From JAABTH01 sp964390725 (lineage in GTDB: Bacteria; Bacillota; Dethiobacteria; DTU022), in assembly GCA_964390725.1 (NCBI GenBank), contig CAYMIW010000028.1, forward strand, positions 1 to 40,996: a stretch of DNA of 40,996 nt, read 5' to 3'. Numbering within the stretch: the first letter of the stretch is position 1; each line of letters opens with the position of its first letter. The position numbers and the translations under genes were made by a program. Under the pieces are notes generated by a model. It was not told the DNA's origin. It saw nothing but the letters and a program-made list of their open reading frames with translations, and made no database searches. Shown piece after piece: positions 10,229 to 18,411 of the stretch.

Positions 10229-11827
10229 TTAACGATTGTACCTAAAAGTTCTACCTGCTTCACCATTTATCTCTTCAATTATAAAGGAATAAGTTTTCAG
10301 GTTTGCCGAAAGGGTCACCCGGCAATCGAGATTTTGCCAGCTTAGTTTGAGCAGGTGTGGCAAGCAGCCTCTATCGGTTTCAAAGCTTCCGGAGAAGGCG
10401 GGGGAATTATTACGAAGGCGAATCATTTCAAGCTGATCAATAACAACCGGACGTTTTAAATCATCTTTAACCTGCCCCAGGCTTAAATTAGTACGATTAA
10501 TTTCCTTGTGACCGGCAGTTCCACCACGGTCGGCCGCCTCGTAATCATTTTTACCGGCAAAAAGATCAAGATACCAGACCTGGGGTGTCCCGGGCATGAA
10601 AAGTTGAATTGCCCTGGCCAGGAGCATTTTACTGTCGTCTTCGCCCAGGGCACTGAAAAAAGTGGCATTAACCTGGTAATAAGTTATTATTTTGCCCTCG
10701 GCATCATAGATATCTTTGATCCTACCGCCCCTGGCAACAATTAAGTCTACCAGGGCATCAATTCGCCGGTCTGATAATAGGCCTGGCTGGTAGCTACCCT
10801 GTATATCTTTACCCTTGAGATCAAGGAGTGGAATACCATCATGACAACCGAGCATATTAATTGTCCGGTAGCCTTCCCTGCTAATCTCATCGGCCCAGTC
10901 AAGTAATTTCTCTGCTGAAGAGCTTTCGAGGGCATCAATAACCAGGCCGGGCAAGAAAAAATCATAAAAAGGATACTCCCTGGCAGCTATTTCCCTGTAT
11001 AAGCCGCTGCCGTATTCAGCATGTATTTCCGGGAGAACAATTAGATCATAGCAACGGGCAGTTTGTTCGAGCCGCTCCAGGTAATCCCAGGTACCCGGAC
11101 GATTAAAAAAATTTGCCTCACCCGGCACTTTGTGCAGGTAGGCAAAAGCATCAAGACGCACTATTCCTGCCCCATAGCTTTTTATTTTTTGTAAAGTTTC
11201 TTTATAAAAAATCCATACTTTTTCGGAACGTGCATTTAAATCAAGCTGGCCCAGGTAGCGCTCTTTTCTTCCCTGCCTCATTATTTTCTGGTAAAAAGTA
11301 TTCCAGAAATAACGCTGCGATCCATCTGCAATATTAATTCTCATTACCGGCAGACCGGGTTTACGTGTAAAAAGCTTTTCCCTGTGCTCCCGATCCGGTA
11401 TTATCCAGCCATCTGCTCCTGCTGTACCATAACCCTCCCAGAATTTATTCCAGTCAATAAAAAATTCATCATACTCAGATTCCTGCCCTTTCGTCAATAA
11501 ATCCTCAAACTGGGGTGAATTAACTGAAAGATGGTTTAGCACCAGGTCGAGCTTGAGCATGATGCCCAGATTCTGCATTTCCTTCAGGTCCCGGGGTTTT
11601 ACCAGCTCGGTGTTGAGATTATAATCTATAATAGAAAAACCGCGGTCGAGGTCACTGTTAAAAACCGTAGGGAGCAGGTAGAACATTGAAAATGCTTGCT
11701 GCAGCTCCGGTCTTTTCAACAGCTGTACCGTATCAGCCAGGTTTTTACCAATACTATCGGGATAAGCGTTAAACATAACTCCATGCGGCAGCGAACGCCT
11801 CTTTTTCTGAACCTTACACCCGTTCAT
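10229..11827 (-). CDS. GH13 subfamily 18-type glycoside phosphorylase (sucrose phosphorylase-like)
   Basis: 532 aa, close to the family's usual 490-560. The N-terminus carries a 'FNAYPDS' strand and an 'RGFSIIDY' segment, typical of sucrose/glucosylglycerate phosphorylases rather than amylases. Conserved residues are visible: H99 in LNH, nucleophile D226 in RLDAFAY, acid/base E267 in LPEIHAEYG, and H329-D330 in GCHDGI. The family transfers glucose from an alpha-glucoside to phosphate, giving alpha-glucose 1-phosphate, in the cytoplasm (no signal peptide). The ATG is preceded by AGGGGGG at a good distance. It is the last gene of the sugar operon, 48 nt after the P-loop kinase gene. The acceptor (fructose, glycerol, glycerate or other) cannot be read from the sequence; proximity to GH65, ABC and LacI genes recalls E. 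coli ycjM (glucosylglycerate phosphorylase). The family call is firm; the substrate is open. Confidence 0.85.
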   Translation of the reverse strand: MNGCKVQKKRRSLPHGVMFNAYPDSIGKNLADTVQLLKRPELQQAFSMFYLLPTVFNSDLDRGFSIIDYNLNTELVKPRDLKEMQNLGIMLKLDLVLNHLSVNSPQFEDLLTKGQESEYDEFFIDWNKFWEGYGTAGADGWIIPDREHREKLFTRKPGLPVMRINIADGSQRYFWNTFYQKIMRQGRKERYLGQLDLNARSEKVWIFYKETLQKIKSYGAGIVRLDAFAYLHKVPGEANFFNRPGTWDYLERLEQTARCYDLIVLPEIHAEYGSGLYREIAAREYPFYDFFLPGLVIDALESSSAEKLLDWADEISREGYRTINMLGCHDGIPLLDLKGKDIQGSYQPGLLSDRRIDALVDLIVARGGRIKDIYDAEGKIITYYQVNATFFSALGEDDSKMLLARAIQLFMPGTPQVWYLDLFAGKNDYEAADRGGTAGHKEINRTNLSLGQVKDDLKRPVVIDQLEMIRLRNNSPAFSGSFETDRGCLPHLLKLSWQNLDCRVTLSANLKTYSFIIEEINGEAGRTFRYNR

Positions 11828-11875
11828 AACTGCCCCCCCTGAGACAAGTATACCCGGCAGATATTTGTATTCTCA

Positions 11876-12511
11876 CTACTGCTCATCCTCCGGCGGGGGA
11901 ATAACCAGGTCAGCCAGCTGCCTGTGCCCGGAAATAATTTCGTGTTCAATTAATAGAACTTTTTCGATAAAATCAGTCAGGGGATCTCTTGAACGGGCAA
12001 CCCGCGCCTTCCTGGTCTGGCGAAAATCACGGTCGATAAAAGCTCTCAGGTCAACATTTTTCAGCAGTGTGGTATAGGTTCCCTCTACGATAACCACTTT
12101 TACGCCCTCAACAGGCAAATTAACCTCTTGAATATGATTACGATCATAATCAACCAGCGGCTTGCTGATCACAGATCCGCCTTCCCTGATCGTATCCAGG
12201 TTAGCTTCAATTTTATTGAGCTGTACCTCCTGCGGCCCAACCCATTGAATATCTTCAACCCTCCTGTCATGATTTGTTTTTGGAGGGTATATAAAATAAT
12301 CATCCTGCTGTAAAATCAGGGCTTTGTGCCCTTCCCTGTTACAGGTCTCGGCCAGCACTGCTGCCGTTTCAGATTTGCCACAGCCAGATTCGCCAGCAAC
12401 AGTAACTGTCACCGCTCGATCAGTATTTTTTAAAAGCACTATTAACTTACTGTAAATTAAACCTGCAGCCGAACGATGATAATCATCAATCAGCAGCTTA
12501 TCACCGATCAT
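11876..12511 (-). CDS. P-loop kinase of the uridine kinase/phosphoribulokinase family
   Basis: 211 aa, soluble. The Walker A GESGCGKSE lies at about residues 41-49, followed by a QQDDYF segment equivalent to the substrate-binding Asp/Tyr region of uridine kinases, then a VDYDRNHI segment and 'EGTY', and an Arg-rich lid (RDFRQTRKARVARSRD) near residues 160-175. ATG with GGAGGTG upstream. It lies between GH31 and GH13_18 genes in a sugar phosphorylase operon, so a nucleoside substrate is unlikely. I infer that it phosphorylates the acceptor released by a phosphorylase (for example a polyol or glycerate); class III glycerate kinases belong to the same fold family. No close characterised relative is recognised, so only the family is confident. 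Confidence 0.75.
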   Translation of the reverse strand: MIGDKLLIDDYHRSAAGLIYSKLIVLLKNTDRAVTVTVAGESGCGKSETAAVLAETCNREGHKALILQQDDYFIYPPKTNHDRRVEDIQWVGPQEVQLNKIEANLDTIREGGSVISKPLVDYDRNHIQEVNLPVEGVKVVIVEGTYTTLLKNVDLRAFIDRDFRQTRKARVARSRDPLTDFIEKVLLIEHEIISGHRQLADLVIPPPEDEQ

Positions 12512-12571
12512 TGAAACACCTCCGTAAATTTTTATAGCATTTTAAAGAAATAATCTTAATGTTCTTCACTA

Positions 12572-14743
12572 CTATATTAAGTGGGTTACTAACTTTATTT
12601 CAGGAAGGGGATAGCCTTCCCTGATAACGAACATATTAACCTCGGGATGCGCAGGATCAGCAGAAAGTGAGAATTCTACTTCGCTATATTCACCCTGACG
12701 GTAGCTGTAACTTTCACCATCATCCAAATAGAGGCGGTATAATCCCTGCCTGCCGGCATAACAATGCATTTCAAGCAATGTCTGCCCCGTGCCGTAATTC
12801 CCGCTCTGCCATTTATCAATGGGTATGATAGCGCCCGCTTTTACGTAAATAGGCAAAATATGAAGCGGGGTTTCCCGGACAATATGTCTGCCTCCTTCAT
12901 GCACTTCCCCGCTCCAGAAATCGTGCCAGGCTCCTGCGGGCAAATAGACCTGGCGATGGGTTGCGCCGGGCCTTAAAACCGGGCAAATCAGCACTGCTTC
13001 ACCAAGCAAAAATTGATCATTAATATGGTAAACCTGTTGATCATCCTGGTGGTGATAAAGAAGGGGCCGCATTGCGGGTGCTCCGGTAAGGGTACTCTCT
13101 AACATCAGGTTATAATAATAGGTTAAAAACTGGTAGCGCAGCTGGATATACCTGCGCATGACAGCCAGCTCCTGTTCCGAATAGCGCCATGGTTCCTGGT
13201 TGGCTGTTCCGGTTTCACTGTGATTGCGGAAGAAAGGTATAAAAGCTCCAGCCTGTGTCCAGCGTACCAGCAGCTCGCCACTGCAGTCACCCCGGTAACC
13301 GCCCACATCTGCCCCGACAAAAGAAAACCCGCTTAAACCTAGGTTGAGAAGCATGGGAATGCTGATCTCAAGATGCTCCCAGATACTGGCGTTATCTCCT
13401 GTCCAAAGTGCGGCATAACGCTGGCTGCCGGCAAAAGCAGCCCTGGTTAAAATAAAGGGCCTTTTGTTGGGCTGATATTTTTCGAGCGCTTCCCTGGTAG
13501 CCCTGGTTTGCATCAAGCCATATAAATTATGGCCTTCTGCATGATTTATACTCTTCCCCTGGTCAGTTTTATGCACAGCTAGCTCGGGCAGGGTTCCTGT
13601 TTCCCTGGTAAAATCAGCAGGTTCATTCATATCATTCCAGATTCCCTCAACACCCAGCTCAAGCAGTTCCCGGTGAAAAGAACCCCACCAGTCCCGGACT
13701 TCAGCCTGAAAAAAATCCGGGAACACTGCCGGTTTTGGCCATACTTCCCCTACATATACTTCCTGATCAGGCATTTTTATAAAGCAATCTCTTTCCAGGC
13801 CTTCCTGGTAGACCCTGTATCCTTCTTCAAGCTTAACCCCCGGGTTAACGATTACTACAACTGCAAAATTCATCTGCTTAAGTTGCACAAGCATTTCTTT
13901 GAAATCCCGGAATTTTTCTTCATTTATTGTAAATACCTTGTAAGCATCGAGGTAATCGATATCAAGGTAAAGCACATCACCGGGAACGTTATTTTTGCGC
14001 ATTTGCCTGGCAATTTCCAGCAGTTCTTCCCTGCTTCCGTAACTATAACGGCTCTGCTGGTAACCTAAAAATTTTTTACGCGGCAAGGGAGGAGTCCCGG
14101 TAAGCAGGCTGTAACGTTCGGTTACTTCGCTTACTGAAGGCCCGTGAATATAATAATAATCAAGCGCGCCTCCCGCTGCCTCCATGCTGATTACGCCTGG
14201 GTTACCAGCGGCAAAATCAAAGCTGGTCCGGTAACTGTTATCAAAGTAAATACCATATGCCCTTCCCGGAGCAGCTCCAATATAAAATGGTATTGCAGTA
14301 TGCATCGCTTTGATCAGCGGGTTGTGCAGATCATTAAGCAGCAGGACATCGCTGTTGTAATTTTCCGTTTTTGTTCCCAGTTGGTTCAACCAGCTATATT
14401 TTTCGCCATTGCCATAGATTCCGGTTTCCCAAAGCAATTTTTTCTGCAGAAATGGCCCGGCAGGGCTCAGTTTTAAATCCTCGCTGTATAATTCCCCTGC
14501 CTGATCATATATCTTTACTGCCAGGCTCTGTCGCTCTACCTCTACCTTTAAAGACCCGGCGCAAAAAATATTATTTTCCATACTTTTTTCCAGTTTCACC
14601 GGCCGGGCACTAACAGCCGGGGTAGAACCGGGAACTGTTTTATTCTCACTGTAGACAAAGCGGACAATATCTTCGGAATAGAAAAGAATATGCAAATTGT
14701 ATTTATCCCCGCGGATCATACAACCGTAGTCTGTAATTTCCAT
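12572..14743 (-). CDS. GH31 alpha-glucosidase
   Basis: 723 aa, cytoplasmic (no signal peptide). Domain order is that of GH31: N-terminal beta-sandwich (to about 220), (beta/alpha)8 barrel with nucleophile D371 in WNDMNEP and acid/base D450 in WTGDN, then C-terminal beta domains with the 'GAWHDFWSGEVHEGG' segment typical of the family. The enzyme would hydrolyse terminal alpha-glucosyl residues from imported oligosaccharides. Start ATG with GGGAGAGGT 8 nt upstream; an out-of-frame ATG lies in between. It follows the ABC ATPase gene after 92 nt, a gap that holds an operator-like sequence. Linkage specificity cannot be told; members of GH31 also act on alpha-xylosides and sulfoquinovosides, but the cluster favours alpha-glucosides. 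Confidence 0.9.
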   Translation of the reverse strand: MEITDYGCMIRGDKYNLHILFYSEDIVRFVYSENKTVPGSTPAVSARPVKLEKSMENNIFCAGSLKVEVERQSLAVKIYDQAGELYSEDLKLSPAGPFLQKKLLWETGIYGNGEKYSWLNQLGTKTENYNSDVLLLNDLHNPLIKAMHTAIPFYIGAAPGRAYGIYFDNSYRTSFDFAAGNPGVISMEAAGGALDYYYIHGPSVSEVTERYSLLTGTPPLPRKKFLGYQQSRYSYGSREELLEIARQMRKNNVPGDVLYLDIDYLDAYKVFTINEEKFRDFKEMLVQLKQMNFAVVVIVNPGVKLEEGYRVYQEGLERDCFIKMPDQEVYVGEVWPKPAVFPDFFQAEVRDWWGSFHRELLELGVEGIWNDMNEPADFTRETGTLPELAVHKTDQGKSINHAEGHNLYGLMQTRATREALEKYQPNKRPFILTRAAFAGSQRYAALWTGDNASIWEHLEISIPMLLNLGLSGFSFVGADVGGYRGDCSGELLVRWTQAGAFIPFFRNHSETGTANQEPWRYSEQELAVMRRYIQLRYQFLTYYYNLMLESTLTGAPAMRPLLYHHQDDQQVYHINDQFLLGEAVLICPVLRPGATHRQVYLPAGAWHDFWSGEVHEGGRHIVRETPLHILPIYVKAGAIIPIDKWQSGNYGTGQTLLEMHCYAGRQGLYRLYLDDGESYSYRQGEYSEVEFSLSADPAHPEVNMFVIREGYPLPEIKLVTHLI

Positions 14744-14765
14744 CTTTCCATACCTCTCCCTGTTA

Positions 14766-14781
14766 ACTTAACCGGTTTCGC
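14766..14781 (-). promoter_or_regulatory. Possible second LacI-type operator, degenerate
   Basis: On the minus strand GCGAAACCGGTTAAGT is centred on the same GAAACCGGTT core as the perfect palindrome in the lacI promoter (23003-23018) and matches it at 11 of 16 positions. It sits in the ATPase-GH31 gap just before the GH31 ribosome binding site. It may be a weak secondary site of the same repressor or a chance match. Confidence 0.3.
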
Positions 14782-14835
14782 TGCCATGCGTAAAAAAATT
14801 AAAAACCGCTTTTCAATCCTATACTGCTAATCCTT

Positions 14836-15933
14836 CTAATCAAGCACCTCTTCCGTCTCCAGGTCAAAAAGATGAATCTTATCCGGGTTAAAAACAACTT
14901 TTACCTTATCATTGACCCTGAAGTTCTTCGATGGGTCAACCCGGGCGATAATCGTATTACCATTAAGATCAAGGAAAAGATAAGTTTCAGAACCTAAAAG
15001 CTCGGTTACCTCTACGTTGGCAATATTTTTTTCACTGTCATTGGCAGAGGTAACATCAATATGCTCGGGTCTGATCCCCAGGGTCACATCCTTGAGAGAA
15101 CCGTATTTTTCTTTCAGCCTGGATGAACGCTGTGGCTGCAGTTCAACCGAGCCGCCCTGGTAGTCCACAGACAAAACGCTATCTGTTTCACCAATACTCG
15201 ATTCAATAAAGTTCATCTGCGGCGAGCCTATAAAACCGGCTACAAATTGATTAACCGGCTTCTCGTACAATGTAGTCGGGTCTGCTACCTGCTGAATTAC
15301 ACCATCTTTAATTACAACTATTCGCGTTCCCATGGTCATAGCTTCAGTCTGGTCGTGCGTAACATAAATAAAGGTTGTCGCCAGGCGCAGGTGCAGTTTG
15401 CTCAGCTCGGCCCGGGTTTGCACCCTTAACTTGGCATCGAGGTTGGAAAGGGGTTCGTCCATCAGGAACACCTTGGGGTTGCGCACTATGGCCCTTCCCA
15501 GTGCTACTCTCTGACGCTGCCCCCCGGAAAGCTGCTTCGGTTTTCGGTCAAGTAAATCACTGAGGCCTAGGATAGAAGCTGCGTTATCAACACTTTCTTT
15601 AATCTTGGCGGCAGGCATTTTGCGCAGCTTTAAACCAAAGGCCATATTATCATATATCGACATATGGGGATACAGGGCATAGTTCTGAAAAACCATGGCT
15701 ATGTCACGATCTTTTGGAGATACATCGTTAACCATTTCTCCGTCAATGTAGAGTTCCCCGGAAGTTATTTCTTCCAAGCCGGCAATCATTCTCAGAACTG
15801 TTGATTTGCCGCACCCTGAAGGACCAACCAGTACAATGAACTCTTTATCTTCAATTTTTATGTTCACATCTTTAACAGCGTGAAAACCGTTTGGAAAAAT
15901 TTTATTAAGATTAATCAGGTCCAAGCTGGCCAA
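14836..15933 (-). CDS. ABC transporter ATP-binding subunit, MsmK/UgpC type
   Basis: 365 aa from the preferred TTG at 15933; a GTG 9 nt further up (15942) would overlap the AGAGAGGTGG ribosome binding site. Walker A GPSGCGKST near residue 35, Q-loop 'FQNYALYPHM', signature LSGGQRQRVALGRA, Walker B FLMDEPLSNLDA, switch His in YVTHDQTEAM, then a C-terminal TOBE/MsmK regulatory domain with 'GIRPEHI'. It would energise the MalF/MalG-like permeases encoded upstream in the same operon. It starts 23 nt downstream of the GH65 stop. MsmK-type ATPases can serve several sugar importers; here the operon position indicates dedicated use. Confidence 0.93.
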   Translation of the reverse strand: MASLDLINLNKIFPNGFHAVKDVNIKIEDKEFIVLVGPSGCGKSTVLRMIAGLEEITSGELYIDGEMVNDVSPKDRDIAMVFQNYALYPHMSIYDNMAFGLKLRKMPAAKIKESVDNAASILGLSDLLDRKPKQLSGGQRQRVALGRAIVRNPKVFLMDEPLSNLDAKLRVQTRAELSKLHLRLATTFIYVTHDQTEAMTMGTRIVVIKDGVIQQVADPTTLYEKPVNQFVAGFIGSPQMNFIESSIGETDSVLSVDYQGGSVELQPQRSSRLKEKYGSLKDVTLGIRPEHIDVTSANDSEKNIANVEVTELLGSETYLFLDLNGNTIIARVDPSKNFRVNDKVKVVFNPDKIHLFDLETEEVLD

Positions 15934-15956
15934 GGCAACCACCTCTCTCGTTTATG

Positions 15957-18314
15957 CTATTTGAACCGGAGTAAAAAAGTTGATTCTTCTCCCGCCCGCA
16001 TTAAAACCATTTCATCACCATGTTTAAAGCTGATTTTTTCACCATGCAGCAAGCGATAGGTAACTTGATTGTCTTTAACCTCAACCTGCAGTTGAGATCC
16101 ATGAAATAATATATTAAAACTATAACCGTTCCAGCGCCGCGGCAGGTAGGGTTTAAAACTGAGCTCTCCATTAACGGTTTTCATACCGGCAAAACCATAA
16201 GTCAGATCAAGCCAGGAACCGGCCATATTGGCCATATGCAGGCCAAAATGAGTATCTTTTAAAAGATTATCAAGATCCAGCCTGGAGGAAATCTCAAAAA
16301 ATTCTTCGGCATCTTCGTAATAACCAAGGTCAGAGGCAACGATGCTGAAAATTGAAGGTGACAGGGATGAGTCATGGGTTGTTATAGGCTCGTAATAATT
16401 ATAATCATGGCGTTTTTGTTCCCGGGTGTAGCGGTTGGGCAGTAAAAAATGAGCCAAGATAACGTCGGGCTGTTTGCAAACCTGGTGGCGATAAATTACC
16501 AGTGGATGATAATGGAGCAGCAAAGGATATTTCTCATCAGGAGTAGAGGCAAAATCCCAGATCTCCTTGTCAAGAAAACTATCATCCTGGGGATGTATCT
16601 TCAGAGTTTCATCGTAAGGAATGTACATGTTTTCCGCAGCACGCCGCCACTCCTGCAGCTCTTCTTCCTGGAGGTCAATTTTGTCGGCTAACTCCTTGTA
16701 AATATCGGAATACTCATCTTTCAACCGCACGGCAATATCAAAGGCATATTGCAGGTGCCACTGGGCCATCAGGTTGGTATAACAGTTATTACTGACCAGG
16801 GCAGTATATTCATCAGGTCCGGTCACTTCATTATAACAAAATTGGTTTTCACGCCTGCTGACAAAAGACCCCAGGTCTCTCCATAAGCGCGCTGTTTCAA
16901 AAATAATTTCTGCGCCATAATCGAGCATGTAAGAATAGTCGTCTGTCATTTCAATATACTTTCTGATAGCGTAAGCAATTGCTGCATTAATATGATACTG
17001 TGCAGTCCCAGCGGGATAATAAGAAGACCCTTCTTCGCCGGCTATTGTCCGCCAGGGATACAGGGCCCCGCGTGGATGATTCAGAACTGCGGCTCTAACC
17101 CGGGCCTGGTCAAGAATGCTGTAGCGGTATTCAAGTAGCTTGCGCGCTTCTTCCGGTAAAACAGCAGAAAAAAATGGTATCATATATATTTCTGTATCCC
17201 AAAAATAGTGCCCGTCATAGCCTTCACTCGAAAGCCCTTTAGCCCCTATACCGGTGGTTCCATTACTTCCCGCAGCCTGCCGCAAATGAAAAAGGTTTAA
17301 GTGCATGGCCTGGTCGGCAGAGCGGTCACCTTCAATATTTACCCCAACTTTCATCCAGTAATCAGCAAGGTGCTTCAGCTGCTCCTCCAGTAAAGTTTTA
17401 AAACCGGTATCCACGCCTTGTTTTACTGTTTCAAGAGCAAGGTTAGCCAGTTCATTCTCCGGGTAATCACGGGAGGTATAGTAAGCAACGTGCTTGGCCA
17501 GGGTGGCAGTTTCACCCTGATTAATTTTTAAACGATGACGTACCGCAACAGTTTCCGCTGTTTCAACCCGGTCAACCATGACAGATGATCCGCCCTGCAG
17601 ATGGTGTTCCATTGCGCACGCCAGTTTCAGGTTAGAACGTTTAGTAATCTGCTGCATTACTGCCCTGGTTTCTTCTCCGGCAATAGACTGAACCGAAAGG
17701 CCCAGACCACCAAGTTTAGCAGAAAAACGGGGATCTTCCTCTGCATGAGTATGATTATCAACAGCCCCGTCCAGTGAAGAACAAAAGGTAATTTCACCTG
17801 AAAAATTCAGTGCTTCGACCTGGTAATTAAAGGCCAACAAGTGGCGGTGCCTGAAAGGTACCAGCCTTGTTATGGTAATTTTAACTTCTTTACCTGCCGG
17901 TGAGCGCCAGTGAACAGTCCTGGTCAGGCAGCCTTTTTTTAGATTAAGGGTGCGTTTATAGTCAAGAACAGTACCGCTAAGCATGCTGAACCGTTCATCT
18001 TCCAAGAATAGTTCAATTATTTTGCTGTTGGTTACATTTAGCATTGTCTGGGTATTTACAGCATACCCATACCCACGTTCGGCATGGGGAATTGGAACAG
18101 ACTCATAGAACCCGTTCAGGTAAATACCGTCAACAGTACGGCATTCCGTTCCGTTCAACCCTTCCTCGAAGCTTCCCCGAATGCCAATATATCCGTTGCC
18201 GAGGGTAAAAATTGTTTCATTATATAAATTATGCTGCTGAGAAAAACCATCCTCGGTCACAGCCCAGGCATCAGAGGGACAATTAGGTTGATTTTGCAAT
18301 TTTAGCTGTTTCAA
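15957..18314 (-). CDS. GH65 inverting disaccharide phosphorylase (kojibiose/trehalose phosphorylase family)
   Basis: 785 aa, normal for the family. N-terminal beta-sandwich starting with 'ETIFTLGNGYIGIRG', an (alpha/alpha)6 barrel with the 'GYDGHYFWDTEIYMIPFF' segment at about 365-382, and catalytic acid E502 in the GPDEYT motif; a C-terminal beta domain follows. The reaction is alpha-glucoside + Pi to beta-glucose 1-phosphate + acceptor, in the cytoplasm. Residues after the catalytic Glu (T-A-L) differ from the H-E-N I remember for several kojibiose/trehalose enzymes, so the acceptor may be another sugar or polyol. The start is a TTG; its ribosome binding site is weak. No beta-phosphoglucomutase gene, the usual partner, is in the window. 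The gene is separated from the binding-protein gene by a strong stem-loop. Confidence 0.88.
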   Translation of the reverse strand: MKQLKLQNQPNCPSDAWAVTEDGFSQQHNLYNETIFTLGNGYIGIRGSFEEGLNGTECRTVDGIYLNGFYESVPIPHAERGYGYAVNTQTMLNVTNSKIIELFLEDERFSMLSGTVLDYKRTLNLKKGCLTRTVHWRSPAGKEVKITITRLVPFRHRHLLAFNYQVEALNFSGEITFCSSLDGAVDNHTHAEEDPRFSAKLGGLGLSVQSIAGEETRAVMQQITKRSNLKLACAMEHHLQGGSSVMVDRVETAETVAVRHRLKINQGETATLAKHVAYYTSRDYPENELANLALETVKQGVDTGFKTLLEEQLKHLADYWMKVGVNIEGDRSADQAMHLNLFHLRQAAGSNGTTGIGAKGLSSEGYDGHYFWDTEIYMIPFFSAVLPEEARKLLEYRYSILDQARVRAAVLNHPRGALYPWRTIAGEEGSSYYPAGTAQYHINAAIAYAIRKYIEMTDDYSYMLDYGAEIIFETARLWRDLGSFVSRRENQFCYNEVTGPDEYTALVSNNCYTNLMAQWHLQYAFDIAVRLKDEYSDIYKELADKIDLQEEELQEWRRAAENMYIPYDETLKIHPQDDSFLDKEIWDFASTPDEKYPLLLHYHPLVIYRHQVCKQPDVILAHFLLPNRYTREQKRHDYNYYEPITTHDSSLSPSIFSIVASDLGYYEDAEEFFEISSRLDLDNLLKDTHFGLHMANMAGSWLDLTYGFAGMKTVNGELSFKPYLPRRWNGYSFNILFHGSQLQVEVKDNQVTYRLLHGEKISFKHGDEMVLMRAGEESTFLLRFK

Positions 18315-18345
18315 ATTTTTATCTCAAATCCTTATTATTATTAAT

Positions 18346-18378
18346 CTCTTGCCCGGGCTTTACAGCTCCGGGCAAGAG
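18346..18378 (-). promoter_or_regulatory. Intercistronic stem-loop after the binding-protein gene
   Basis: Perfect 11-bp inverted repeat (CTCTTGCCCGG / CCGGGCAAGAG) with an 11-nt loop, extendable by three more pairs past one bulged base. It lies 33 nt after the stop of the solute-binding protein gene and before the GH65 gene. The downstream minus-strand sequence is AT-rich but has no U-run. It is therefore more likely an mRNA stabiliser or partial attenuator than a full terminator. Confidence 0.65.
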
Positions 18379-18411
18379 TAAAGGCTAAACTCCAGCCTTT
18401 TCAAGCAGCTT

